NCBI RefSeq assembly: GCF_001439815.1
Contig: NZ_JYLM01000002.1
Location: forward strand, 744,001 to 808,000
Direction: 5' to 3'
Source: Pseudomonas orientalis
GTDB taxonomy: Bacteria > Pseudomonadota > Gammaproteobacteria > Pseudomonadales > Pseudomonadaceae
Length of the DNA: 64,000 nucleotides
Shown: positions 8,199 to 16,016 of the stretch, piece by piece
How the letters are laid out: each line of letters begins with the position of its first letter
How positions within the stretch are numbered: position 1 is the stretch's first letter
Made by a program: the position numbers and the translations under genes
Notes under the pieces: generated by a model
What the model was told of the DNA's origin: nothing
Seen by the model: only the letters and a program-made list of their open reading frames with translations
Database searches by the model: none

Positions 8199-8851
8199 GT
8201 GCGAACCAGCGCCAGCAGGTACACCGCCTCACCGTGCTGACGCTCGATCACCACCAGGTCCTGCCAAGTGAAACCAAACGCTTCCAGGGTGTCGCGCACA
8301 CCCTGTTCGGTGAAGAAATAACCTTGACGCTGGTTATCCATCTCGCGCCAGCCCGGCTCCGGGTTGCTCGCGTCGACACCGAAGACGTTGAGCCCAATCA
8401 GCGCGCCAGGGCGCGCGTACTGGCGGATATTGGCCAGGTAACGGCTCCACTCATCCGGATGCTGGTGATGGAAGCAGCCATTGTCGAGTACGCCGTCAAA
8501 CACCTCCCCTGCCGGTGGCTGCCAATCCTGCAGGGCGCTGCACACCAGGCTCAGACGCTCGCCCCAGCGTTTGCGCAGCAGCGGCCAGCTGGAATTCTCG
8601 ACGATATCCAGGCCGGTCACCCGGTGCCCTGCCAGGATAAACTCCGAGGCATCTCGTGCACGGCCAACGCCCACGTCGAGGATGTGCTGGTCCGGCGTCG
8701 GCCCCAGTGCCTCGAGGAAAACCCGGGCGGCCTTGGCCATGCCGATGTCCCAGGACCACTCATCTTCACCATGGCTGTAGCGGTGGACAAATGAGGTGTC
8801 GAGCGCCCGGCGGTACGTCGATACATCCATGAATTGCGCTTGCTTGCTCAT
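8195..8851 (-). CDS. Class I SAM-dependent methyltransferase in the tox-like operon
   Basis: A 218-residue methyltransferase. Motif I is HILDVGVGRARDASEF near residue 52, followed by VTGLDIVENS and a DGVLDNGCFHH segment; the C-terminal part is YFFTEQGVRDTLEAFGF. The start is the ATG about ten bases after AAGGACTG; a TTG seven codons upstream is less likely. It lies 17 bp after the WD40 gene and overlaps the RibD-type gene by 4 bp, so it is co-translated with core pathway enzymes. Toxoflavin itself needs no methyltransferase beyond ToxA, so this gene suggests extra or alternative methylation. The methylated atom is unknown. Confidence 0.8.
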   Translation of the reverse strand: MSKQAQFMDVSTYRRALDTSFVHRYSHGEDEWSWDIGMAKAARVFLEALGPTPDQHILDVGVGRARDASEFILAGHRVTGLDIVENSSWPLLRKRWGERLSLVCSALQDWQPPAGEVFDGVLDNGCFHHQHPDEWSRYLANIRQYARPGALIGLNVFGVDASNPEPGWREMDNQRQGYFFTEQGVRDTLEAFGFTWQDLVVIERQHGEAVYLLALVRT

Positions 8852-8868
8852 ATCAGGCAGTCCTTGGG

Positions 8869-10557
8869 TCAAGAGGCGCGACGGGTGGCGATCCCGTAGA
8901 TCTGGCCATCGTAGGAACTGGCCAGGAAATCATCGCTGGCCGTGCTGTGGGTGATGCAGGAGATGCCACTGGCCGTGGGACGCTGTACTTGCTGCCAGGA
9001 ACGGCTGGGCAAGTCGAACAGCGCGATGGTGCCGCTGTAGTTCGCAGTGGCGATCACTTCCCCGTCGGCCGAGGCACAAATGCACTTGATGGAATTGCGG
9101 TGCGGCGTGTCATAGACCTCGTCACCGGACTCCAGCCACAGGCGCAGCTTCAGGTCGCGACCAATGCTGGCGAAACCGCCGTCGACCCGGCAGCAACCGT
9201 TGGAGATACGCGTGTGGGCATTTTCGATATGCCGTGCGCAACTGAAGTCGCTGATGGTGTGCAGGGCGGCGGCGGCCGAGGCGCATACGCTGAACAGGTG
9301 ATGCTCGTTGGCCGCCACGCCTTTGATCGCGTTGTCGTGCATCGGGATCGACGCCACCAGCTCCAGGCTGTTATCGCCAGCGATGATAAACACCAAGCCT
9401 TCGCCGGTGTAGGTTCCGATCAGTGCATGAAGCTGGCCATTGCGCTGGAACGTCGTGCCGCAATTGAGCGGCGAGCGATGTTGATACAACAGGCGCCCGC
9501 TGAGGGCATCGAACACCTGGCCCATCTGCCCGCCGGTCAGCAGCAGCGGGCCGAACGGCAGCAGGAAATTGCACAGGCTGCCGACACCGCTTACGGGCTG
9601 GTTATCGCGAAACAGCAAGCCCGCGTCACCGATGCTGTATTGCCCGCCGTCGGTGGTCACCACGGCGTTGATGCTCACCGCCGGCTGGATGCCGTCCACC
9701 ACCCACTGATCGTTTTCATAATCCCAGGTGGCGTAGCGCGAGCCGAAGGTGGCGAACACCAAGGCATCGCTGCCGACGAACGCACAGCTGCGTGGCCAGA
9801 CGATGCTCGGCAAATTGGTGCTGCGCAGGCGCTCCAGCTGGGTGCCATCGAAGCGCCAGAGGATCGCCAGGCGGTCATAACTCAAGGTGACCAGCAGCTG
9901 TTTTTCATCATTCCAGACGATGCGCTTGATCCCGGCATCGTGGGCCGGAATGGAGCGGATATCGCCCCCGTGGATGATCGAGATGCGCCCCTCGTCGTCA
10001 CCGGCAAACACCACGCCGGCACGGGTAATGGCGACGGTATCGGTCTCGACGCCGCCGATGTCGACTTCATCGCATTGCTCGAAGGTGGTGGTGTCCCACT
10101 GGCGCACCGTGCCGTCGTCGCTGCTGGAAATCAGGCGCTTGCCATCCGGCGACCAGACCACGGAAATCACGTCGGCCTGATGCCCGCGGCAGGTGCCCTT
10201 GAGGTTGCCGTCGAGGTCGAAGAGGCGTAGTTGATGATCGCGCGAGCAGGTCGCGATTGACGCACCGTCCGGCGAGAACACCGCCATTTCCACGTCGTCG
10301 TCATGCCCCGACAGCACGGCTTTGAGGCGCATGCTCGGCACTTCCCAAACGCGGGCGGTGTAGTCACTGCTGGCACTCACCAGGTACTTGCCATCGGCGC
10401 TGAACGCGCACTGGTTGGCTAAGTGGTCATGGCTGACACGGTGGATCGAATGCCCGGTATGGGCATTCCACAAAATGACTTGGTTGTCGTAACCGGCGGT
10501 GGCGATGAACTCACCAGCATGGGCGGCAACGCCGCTGATAGGGCCTATGTGTCTCAT
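8869..10557 (-). CDS. toxC: WD40-repeat protein, ToxC-like
   Basis: A 562-residue protein made almost wholly of WD40 repeats. Clear units include FIATAGYDNQVILWN, YLVSASSDYTARVWE, SIATCSRDHQLRLFD and LISSSDDGTVRQWD in the first 160 residues, with further degenerate blades to the C terminus, enough for two propellers. No signal peptide is visible, so it is cytoplasmic. A WD-repeat protein (ToxC) is a hallmark of toxoflavin clusters; its role is not a known catalytic step and is often thought of as scaffolding. It sits 27 bp after the GCH II gene, within the core operon. The context makes the toxC assignment strong. Confidence 0.83.
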   Translation of the reverse strand: MRHIGPISGVAAHAGEFIATAGYDNQVILWNAHTGHSIHRVSHDHLANQCAFSADGKYLVSASSDYTARVWEVPSMRLKAVLSGHDDDVEMAVFSPDGASIATCSRDHQLRLFDLDGNLKGTCRGHQADVISVVWSPDGKRLISSSDDGTVRQWDTTTFEQCDEVDIGGVETDTVAITRAGVVFAGDDEGRISIIHGGDIRSIPAHDAGIKRIVWNDEKQLLVTLSYDRLAILWRFDGTQLERLRSTNLPSIVWPRSCAFVGSDALVFATFGSRYATWDYENDQWVVDGIQPAVSINAVVTTDGGQYSIGDAGLLFRDNQPVSGVGSLCNFLLPFGPLLLTGGQMGQVFDALSGRLLYQHRSPLNCGTTFQRNGQLHALIGTYTGEGLVFIIAGDNSLELVASIPMHDNAIKGVAANEHHLFSVCASAAAALHTISDFSCARHIENAHTRISNGCCRVDGGFASIGRDLKLRLWLESGDEVYDTPHRNSIKCICASADGEVIATANYSGTIALFDLPSRSWQQVQRPTASGISCITHSTASDDFLASSYDGQIYGIATRRAS

Positions 10558-10584
10558 CGAAAAGTCCTTTTCCTGGGGAATGAA

Positions 10585-11181
10585 TCAAAGCTTGATGGTG
10601 TGGCTCGACTTACTGACTTTTGATCGCAGGTAGTTGTGGTTCTGCTTGGTCAGGAACACCCCGGTAGGCACTGAGCTGACCACGTCGATCCCGCCGTCGC
10701 GCAGTTGCTTGACCTTGTCCGGGTTGTTGGTCAGGAGCCTGCAGCGATGTACATCCAGGGCGCGCAGCATGGCGACCGCCGGGGCGAAACTGCGCGAGTC
10801 TTCCGGGTGGTTGAGCTTCAGGTTGGCCTCGTAGGTGTCCATACCGGCGTCTTGCAGCAGGTAGGTTTCAAACTTCGAATACAGGCCGATACCGCGACCC
10901 TCCTGGCGCAGGTAGATCAGGTAGCCGCCTTCGGCATCAAGCGCTTTCAAGGCTTCCTGTAACTGCGGGCCGCAATCGCAGCGCTGGGAACCGAATACAT
11001 CACCGGTAATGCATTCGGAATGCACGCGCACCAGGGGCACATCGGCATCGGGCTCACCGGCCTTGACGGCAAAGTGTTCATTGTTCTTGTCAAAGCCCTT
11101 GAACCCGAAAAAGTGGGCGTTGACGGAGCCGCCAAGAATGGAGATGGGAACTTGCGTATGGAGCGTTACTGGAGTGTCCAT
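10585..11181 (-). CDS. toxB: GTP cyclohydrolase II, ToxB-like
   Basis: A 198-residue GTP cyclohydrolase II. The zinc ligands lie in VHSECITGDVFGSQRCDCG (Cys57, Cys68, Cys70), and RQEGRGIGL at residues 92-100 is the nucleotide-binding/catalytic stretch. It converts GTP to 2,5-diamino-6-ribosylamino-4-pyrimidinone phosphate, the first step shared by riboflavin and toxoflavin. The ATG (11181) follows GAGG; the longer frame starts inside the upstream gene. It lies 10 bp after the SUMF1-like gene. As a free-standing GCH II without a fused RibB domain and outside a rib operon, it is best read as the dedicated ToxB enzyme. Confidence 0.88.
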   Translation of the reverse strand: MDTPVTLHTQVPISILGGSVNAHFFGFKGFDKNNEHFAVKAGEPDADVPLVRVHSECITGDVFGSQRCDCGPQLQEALKALDAEGGYLIYLRQEGRGIGLYSKFETYLLQDAGMDTYEANLKLNHPEDSRSFAPAVAMLRALDVHRCRLLTNNPDKVKQLRDGGIDVVSSVPTGVFLTKQNHNYLRSKVSKSSHTIKL

Positions 11182-11191
11182 GACTAAGCCT

Positions 11192-12223
11192 CTATGCGTG
11201 TGGGACGTTCTGGTCAACGTTGTTTTCTACCAAACGGAATCCCATGACATAGATGGGTCTTGGATAACGTCCATGTCGGCGCTGGTTGCGCGCAAGATCC
11301 CTGAAGCGGGTGAAACTGCCTCCACGGGCTACCCGGTGCCGACCGACATCCAGCACCAGGTCATCGTTGATCTCAGGCCCGCCCGGATAGGCCCGATAAT
11401 CGTCGGCAACGTACTCTTCCACGTTGCCGGCCATGTCCAGCGCGCCAAACATCGAGGCGCCTTCGAGGAACACCCCGACGGGTGTCGACGCGAGCAACCC
11501 CAACTCAATGGTGTTGGCGTACTCGACATTGAAGGTTTCGCCCCAGGGAAACTGGGAGCGCTGCGGCCCTGCGGCGGCGTATTCCCACTGCGCCTCGCTG
11601 GGCAGTGCGAAGGCGCGCCCGGTACGCCGGCTCAGCCATTGGGCATAGGCGTCGGCATCGACGTCACTGACGCTGTACACCGGATGGTTGGCCTGGTGCT
11701 GGGGAAAGCGCCCAAAGGCCCAGCCGGTAGGCAAGAACGGATAACCGGTATCCAGCAGGAAGGCGCGGTATTCGCTATTGGTCACCGGGTAGCGACCGAT
11801 GCGAAAGCTCGCCAGGCTGACCCGATGGTTGGGGGTTTCCTTCTCGATCCAACTCCGGTCCAGGCCCAGCCCGGCGTAGGCGGTCATGACCGCGTCGACG
11901 CGCTGCGGCTCCAGGCCGATCTCGACCTGGGCAGCGGGAACGTCGCACATGGCTGGGCTGAACACGTCGATACGCGGGTCACCCTTGCAACCCAGCACTT
12001 CACCGGCGGCGATACGCCGCACCAGGGGTTCGGCGAGCGACTCGACCACCCGCAGCAGTTGCTCGATAGGCGCGCTCATCAACTGTCCGGTGGCGTCGGC
12101 GATTTGCCGGGTCAGTTCATATTCGACGTAAGCCTGCGGGTAGCCCATCAATACCCGATCAGACACGTTCTTTGGCAAAGGGCTCGGTAGCGTCGGCCAA
12201 TGCCAACCGTATTGATTCGTCAT
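11192..12223 (-). CDS. toxD: SUMF1/EgtB-superfamily protein, ToxD-like
   Basis: A 343-residue protein with a C-terminal FGE-sulfatase (SUMF1) fold: FRIGRYPVTNSEYRAFL, NHPVYSVSDVDADAYAQWL, ALPSEAQWEYAAAG, FGALDMAGNVEEYVADDY, RVARGGSF and the final VMGFRLV. The cysteine pair that genuine formylglycine-generating enzymes carry after GGSF is absent (TRFRDLARNQRRHGRYPRP instead). So it is unlikely to modify sulfatases, and no sulfatase gene is near. ToxD of toxoflavin clusters belongs to this superfamily. The N-terminal 130 residues are helical and specific to this subgroup. It starts 76 bp after the VOC gene. The precise chemistry is unknown. Confidence 0.8.
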   Translation of the reverse strand: MTNQYGWHWPTLPSPLPKNVSDRVLMGYPQAYVEYELTRQIADATGQLMSAPIEQLLRVVESLAEPLVRRIAAGEVLGCKGDPRIDVFSPAMCDVPAAQVEIGLEPQRVDAVMTAYAGLGLDRSWIEKETPNHRVSLASFRIGRYPVTNSEYRAFLLDTGYPFLPTGWAFGRFPQHQANHPVYSVSDVDADAYAQWLSRRTGRAFALPSEAQWEYAAAGPQRSQFPWGETFNVEYANTIELGLLASTPVGVFLEGASMFGALDMAGNVEEYVADDYRAYPGGPEINDDLVLDVGRHRVARGGSFTRFRDLARNQRRHGRYPRPIYVMGFRLVENNVDQNVPHA

Positions 12224-12299
12224 AGGTACACCTTTTTTACGCGCGAACACGTCCACGACCGAGCGCGAAACCGCTCGGCGTGTGTGGGTCAGTCAGGTC

Positions 12300-13193
12300 T
12301 CAGAGTCGGTCGAGCAGCAACCTTCGGTTGGTTTCGATCATCTCGACTTCGGTGGAATACACCTCAACCACCAAGCCATCGGGGTCTTCGAAATACACCG
12401 CCGTGCGAACGTTGTCCGGGCCGTGGTGATAACCCGGCGCAGGGCCATTGCCCTTGACCAGGGTGATGTTGTCGTCGGCAGCCACCTTGTCGGCGATGCG
12501 CTTGACGTCGTCCGGCAGCGCACGAATGCCGATGTGGTAGCCCGGCGGGTAGACAAAGTCCGGATTGTGTTCGATGAAGAAGTCGAACCCGTTCAACTCC
12601 ATCACCACTTTGCGCGGCCCCAGGTTGTAGCAATAGTGGGCGCCGAAGATGTCGCGATAGAACGCCTGGGAGGCGTCAAGGTTACGGGTGAGGATGTTGA
12701 TATGAGTGAGTTGCGGGCGCTGGGATTCCAGCGCGGCAGCCTCGATGGAGACACCTTCCAGGGAGCGCCACATTTTGATCGCGGCGGCGAATTTGGAAAA
12801 ACCGGCCAGCCAGTTTTTCACCGTGTCCGGGGACACGCCTGCTTCAGTGATCGCCAGGCCATGGGGGTAAATGAAACAGGCCGCGTGTTGCAGCAATGTC
12901 GCGCTCAGCAAGTCGCCGGCAGCTTGCCCGGCGCGGCCTTCGGTAAGGCGCACGATGCAGACGGCCTTGTTGTGATAACCATCCGCCAATTGCGCGAGCC
13001 GGGTATTCAGGGTGTCGAGGCTGTCTGCCGCTGACACCAGCAGGATAAACCCGTCGGCCTGCGGTAACTGCGCGCCCTCCACGGCCGCGCACACTTCAAA
13101 ACCGGCCGCTTTCGCGCAGGTGTTCAACGCTTCGAGAAACCCGTTCAGACGTGTCGCCGTGCTGGGGCTGTACAAGGTAATAAAGCGCAGCAT
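12300..13193 (-). CDS. Flavodoxin-like + VOC metalloenzyme fusion; possible toxoflavin-type modifying or resistance enzyme
   Basis: A 297-residue two-domain protein. Residues 1-140 look like a flavodoxin/flavoprotein-type alpha/beta domain (ADGFILLVSAADSLDTL) without a confident family. Residues 160-285 are a glyoxalase/bleomycin-resistance (VOC) domain with the expected metal ligands His164 (LTHINIL), His220 (GYHIGIR) and Glu277 (GLVVEVY). Some VOC proteins (toxoflavin lyase, TflA) destroy toxoflavin with Mn2+, so self-protection is one hypothesis; ring rearrangement or coupling of the azapteridine is another. Its ATG overlaps the O-methyltransferase stop by one base, so it is part of the operon. 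Confidence 0.75.
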   Translation of the reverse strand: MLRFITLYSPSTATRLNGFLEALNTCAKAAGFEVCAAVEGAQLPQADGFILLVSAADSLDTLNTRLAQLADGYHNKAVCIVRLTEGRAGQAAGDLLSATLLQHAACFIYPHGLAITEAGVSPDTVKNWLAGFSKFAAAIKMWRSLEGVSIEAAALESQRPQLTHINILTRNLDASQAFYRDIFGAHYCYNLGPRKVVMELNGFDFFIEHNPDFVYPPGYHIGIRALPDDVKRIADKVAADDNITLVKGNGPAPGYHHGPDNVRTAVYFEDPDGLVVEVYSTEVEMIETNRRLLLDRL

Positions 13194-14248
13194 CAGGCGA
13201 CCCTCCCCTCGTTACGTCGACCTACCAACAGGCTGTAGCGCCCGATAGGCTCCTGGACCACCTCAAAGCCCTGGGAGACCATCTGCTCGGCAATCCATCG
13301 GGTGGGATGCAGTTCGCCGTGCACCGTGTTGACCATCATGTGCAGGGAGAAATCCGCCGACAGCGCCGGATGAATTTCGTCGTCTTCCAAGGTCATGCTC
13401 AGCACCAGCAGCGAACCGCCGTCGTTGACCAACTGTGCCGCCGAGCGGATCAGCGTGCTGGTTTCTTCGCGGGTAAAATAATGCAGGCAGTCATTGACCA
13501 TGATTACGTCGGCGCTTTCACCTTCGTAACGGGCCAGGTCCAGCAGGTTACGTTCCTTGAATGTCAGTCGCCCCGCCAACTGGTATTTCTCGACGGTACT
13601 TTCGGCGGACTGGCGCGTAGCGGCCAGGTCCCAGATTTCGCCCTGGACCTGAGGGTGCCTCCGAGCGATTTCGGCGATGTAGGTGCCGTGTCCACCGGCC
13701 AGGTCGATGACCTTGCTGGCGGTATCGAACACGGGCAATTCCTTGAGCACATCGACCATGGGCTGACTGAAGCGCACCATCGCATCGTTGAAGGCATCAC
13801 GCGCAGCGATGTCGTGCTTGAAGCGGTTCTCTTGCTGGAAATCCATGGACTCGGCGCTGCTCAGGATTTCCCCGAGGCGCGGCCAGTTCTGCCACTGCAA
13901 GCGCTGGTGGGCAATGATCGGGCCGATGAACTCGGCGCTGCGGCTGACCAGGTAGCGCTCGGCCAAGGGCTGGTTGGTATAGGTGTCGGCGGACTTTCTC
14001 AACAGGCCCAGGGCAACCAGCCCATTGAGAAAGATCTTGGCCTTGTTGGGCACCCAGCCCAATTGCTGGCTGATAGTGTCGGCGCTGGTCGGGTGGGTGG
14101 TTTGATCGAAGAGGTGCTGCGCTACAGCGAAATGAAGGATGGCGGATTGTCGATACTGGTCGGAGAGTTTCACCAGGTCGACCACGCTGGACAGAGCGGT
14201 TACTTCATCAGCGTGCTCATAGATGGTCGTCGGCTTTTGCGCATTCAT
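13193..14248 (-). CDS. O-methyltransferase-2-family methyltransferase, first gene of the tox-like operon
   Basis: A 351-residue methyltransferase of the acetylserotonin/caffeate OMT-like family. An N-terminal winged-helix dimerisation domain (about residues 20-110, QQLGWVPNKAKIFLNGLVALGLL) precedes the SAM domain with VIDLAGGHGTYIAEIA near residue 175 and a DVIMVNDCLHYF segment. Such bacterial enzymes methylate O or N atoms of heterocycles. It is the promoter-proximal gene of the minus-strand operon, facing the regulator at 14588 across an AT-rich region. It is not part of the minimal toxA-E set and marks this cluster as a variant. Confidence 0.82.
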   Translation of the reverse strand: MNAQKPTTIYEHADEVTALSSVVDLVKLSDQYRQSAILHFAVAQHLFDQTTHPTSADTISQQLGWVPNKAKIFLNGLVALGLLRKSADTYTNQPLAERYLVSRSAEFIGPIIAHQRLQWQNWPRLGEILSSAESMDFQQENRFKHDIAARDAFNDAMVRFSQPMVDVLKELPVFDTASKVIDLAGGHGTYIAEIARRHPQVQGEIWDLAATRQSAESTVEKYQLAGRLTFKERNLLDLARYEGESADVIMVNDCLHYFTREETSTLIRSAAQLVNDGGSLLVLSMTLEDDEIHPALSADFSLHMMVNTVHGELHPTRWIAEQMVSQGFEVVQEPIGRYSLLVGRRNEGRVA

Positions 14249-14587
14249 ACAGATTCTCTTCCTTGGATGTTTTTATCTTCACTGGCGTCGGTAAGCGGTG
14301 CTTGAGACGTAGCGTGCTGTTTAAGGGTCCGGAGTCGTGTGCAAATGAATGGTTATCAGCAGCTTCCTAAAAAGCTAGACACGAGCCTAGTCTTTTGTCC
14401 TACAAAAGCAAGGCAAAGCTTTTATAATTATTCGCTATTTAAAATTACTTATTAGTTCCTTTTAATTATTATTTTCCTCTGCAGCAAAAATGACTATGCT
14501 CATGCCCAATACCCCTTACGCAATGGATGGCGCCAAAGGTCGACGAACTCCAGTGATGCCCTCACTCTCCATGGTTACACGCGATTT
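14249..14587. promoter_or_regulatory. AT-rich divergent control region with dyad symmetries
   Basis: This 339-bp gap separates the tox-like operon from the divergent regulator gene. It is strikingly AT-rich from about 14400 to 14490 compared with its surroundings. Two dyads lie together: aaaagctag (14370-14378) against ctagtctttt (14387-14396), and cttttg (14392-14397) against caaaag (14403-14408). A tataat hexamer occurs at 14423-14428. Operator sites for the 14588 regulator are the natural reading; exact promoters cannot be fixed by eye. Confidence 0.5.
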
Positions 14588-15241
14588 ATGACTTCCAGAC
14601 CCGCCGACGATACCCAGTCATCCACTGCTGACCGCATCCTGTTTTTGCTCAAGACACGTGGCCCGTTGAAAACCACCGAACTGGCTTCCCTGCTGGAACT
14701 CACGTTTGAGGCAGCCCGGCAACAAATCCAGAAGTTGCAGGCATCGGAGTTGATCGTCGGCGTTTCTGCGCCCACATCCGGGGCCGGCCGCCCTTCGTTG
14801 AAGTGGGCACTGACAGACACCGCGCACAACAAATTCCCCGATTCCCACAGCGTGCTGACCCTGCACCTGATCGAATCCATCGAGGGGGTTTTCGGCAGCG
14901 ACGGCGTCGAAAAAATCATCACCAGCATGGAAGCAACCAATCGTCAGGAGTACGTTCAGGCGTGTTCCCAAGCCTCGTCCCTGGAAGAGAAAGTCGCCAT
15001 CCTGGTGCGCATCCGCGAACTCGCCGGCTATATGGCGCATATGGAACCTGCGGGTGAAGGCTGGCTGCTGATCGAAAACCATTGCCCGATCTGTGCCGCC
15101 GCGCGCAAATGCCAGGGTTTCTGCCGCTCGGAGTTGCAGATATTTCGTGCAGCCATGGGCGACGACACGCTTGTCGAACGTTGCGAACACCTGATCTCCG
15201 GCGACCGGCGTTGCGTCTATAACATACAACCGCGCGCCTGA
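14588..15241 (+). CDS. HTH regulator with C-terminal cysteine cluster (SufR-like)
   Basis: A 217-residue regulator. Residues 12-75 form a winged helix (ADRILFLLKTRGPLKTTELA, then GRPSLKWALT), the arrangement of the SufR/ArsR-like group. The C-terminal third has six cysteines at 166, 169, 175, 179, 199 and 209 (HCPICAAARKCQGFC, then ERCEHLISGDRRCVY), a pattern that in this family can hold an iron-sulfur cluster or other metal. It is divergent from the biosynthetic operon and co-directional with the nitroreductase 37 bp downstream. Oxygen-, redox- or iron-dependent control of the cluster is an inference. No ToxR-type LysR gene is seen. Confidence 0.78.
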   Translation: MTSRPADDTQSSTADRILFLLKTRGPLKTTELASLLELTFEAARQQIQKLQASELIVGVSAPTSGAGRPSLKWALTDTAHNKFPDSHSVLTLHLIESIEGVFGSDGVEKIITSMEATNRQEYVQACSQASSLEEKVAILVRIRELAGYMAHMEPAGEGWLLIENHCPICAAARKCQGFCRSELQIFRAAMGDDTLVERCEHLISGDRRCVYNIQPRA

Positions 15242-15278
15242 CCGCCCGCCACTCCAGCCGCCCTAAAGGAATAAGGCC

Positions 15279-16016
15279 ATGACCCCGACCATCGACTTGC
15301 TCGCCAGCCACCGCAGCGACCGCAGCTTCCAATCCACGCCCGTCAGCGACGAACACCTGGATGCCATCTTGCGGGCCGGCCACCTGGCACCGACGTCATT
15401 CAATGCCCAGCATATTTCCGTGGTGGTCGTGCGCGATGCAAACACCCGCCAGCGCATTGCGGCGGTCGCGGGCGGCCAACCCTGGATCGTGTCGGCGCCG
15501 GTGTTTATCACGCTGGTGGTGGACTTCCACAAGACCGCCGTCGGTGCCGCGCTCAATGGCCAGCAACAGCAGATCCAGCGGCACTTGGAAGGGCTGATCG
15601 CCGCCAGCACCGATGGCGGCATTATCCTCAGCACCCTGATGATCGCCGCGCGCTCATTGGGGTTGGGCGTGGTGCCGGTGGGCGGCATTCGTGCCAACGC
15701 CGAGGCGATGATCGAACTGCTCGGGCTGCCCGAGCAGACCTTCGCCCTGTGCGGCCTGGCCCTGGGTCATGTGCACGAGCCGGCGGCGCAGAAACCGCGC
15801 ATGGGCATCGAGGCCTTCCGTCACGACGAGCGCTACAACCGGGCCGCGCTGGCACCGGCGATCAGTGCCTATGACCAGCACCTGATGCGCCATTGGCAGA
15901 TCATTGGCCGTGCGGACGGCCAGTCCTGGTCAAGCACCGTGGGCCGCACGTACGCACGCAACTACCGGCCCGACCTCAAGGCTCAATTGCTGGCCAATGG
16001 TTTGTCCGCTGATTGA
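15279..16016 (+). CDS. Nitroreductase-family FMN oxidoreductase
   Basis: A 245-residue NfsA/FRP-type nitroreductase: SHRSDRSFQSTPVSDEHLDAIL at the N terminus (FMN phosphate contacts), APTSFNAQH near residue 40, and the GLGVVPVGGIR / LGLPEQTFALCGLALGH segment. Members are homodimers that use NAD(P)H and FMN to reduce nitro groups, quinones or flavins. AAAGGAATAAGG precedes the ATG. It is probably co-transcribed with the regulator. Within this cluster it might redox-tune the azapteridine or protect against redox cycling; that is inference. Its 3' end overlaps the converging OMF gene by 34 bp. Confidence 0.82.
   Translation: MTPTIDLLASHRSDRSFQSTPVSDEHLDAILRAGHLAPTSFNAQHISVVVVRDANTRQRIAAVAGGQPWIVSAPVFITLVVDFHKTAVGAALNGQQQQIQRHLEGLIAASTDGGIILSTLMIAARSLGLGVVPVGGIRANAEAMIELLGLPEQTFALCGLALGHVHEPAAQKPRMGIEAFRHDERYNRAALAPAISAYDQHLMRHWQIIGRADGQSWSSTVGRTYARNYRPDLKAQLLANGLSAD

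Noticed and set aside
8947..10230. 427-codon plus-strand open frame
   Set aside because: Antisense to the WD40 gene, whose repeats are unmistakable; the shadow has no family motifs.
7095..11181. Housekeeping riboflavin operon
   Set aside because: GCH II and RibD types are present but ribE/ribH and a fused ribBA are absent; WD40, SUMF1-like and methyltransferase genes interleave. No FMN riboswitch was recognised upstream.
11192..12223. Ergothioneine EgtB or sulfatase-activating enzyme
   Set aside because: No EgtD partner or sulfatase nearby and the FGE cysteines are missing; the ToxD context explains it better.
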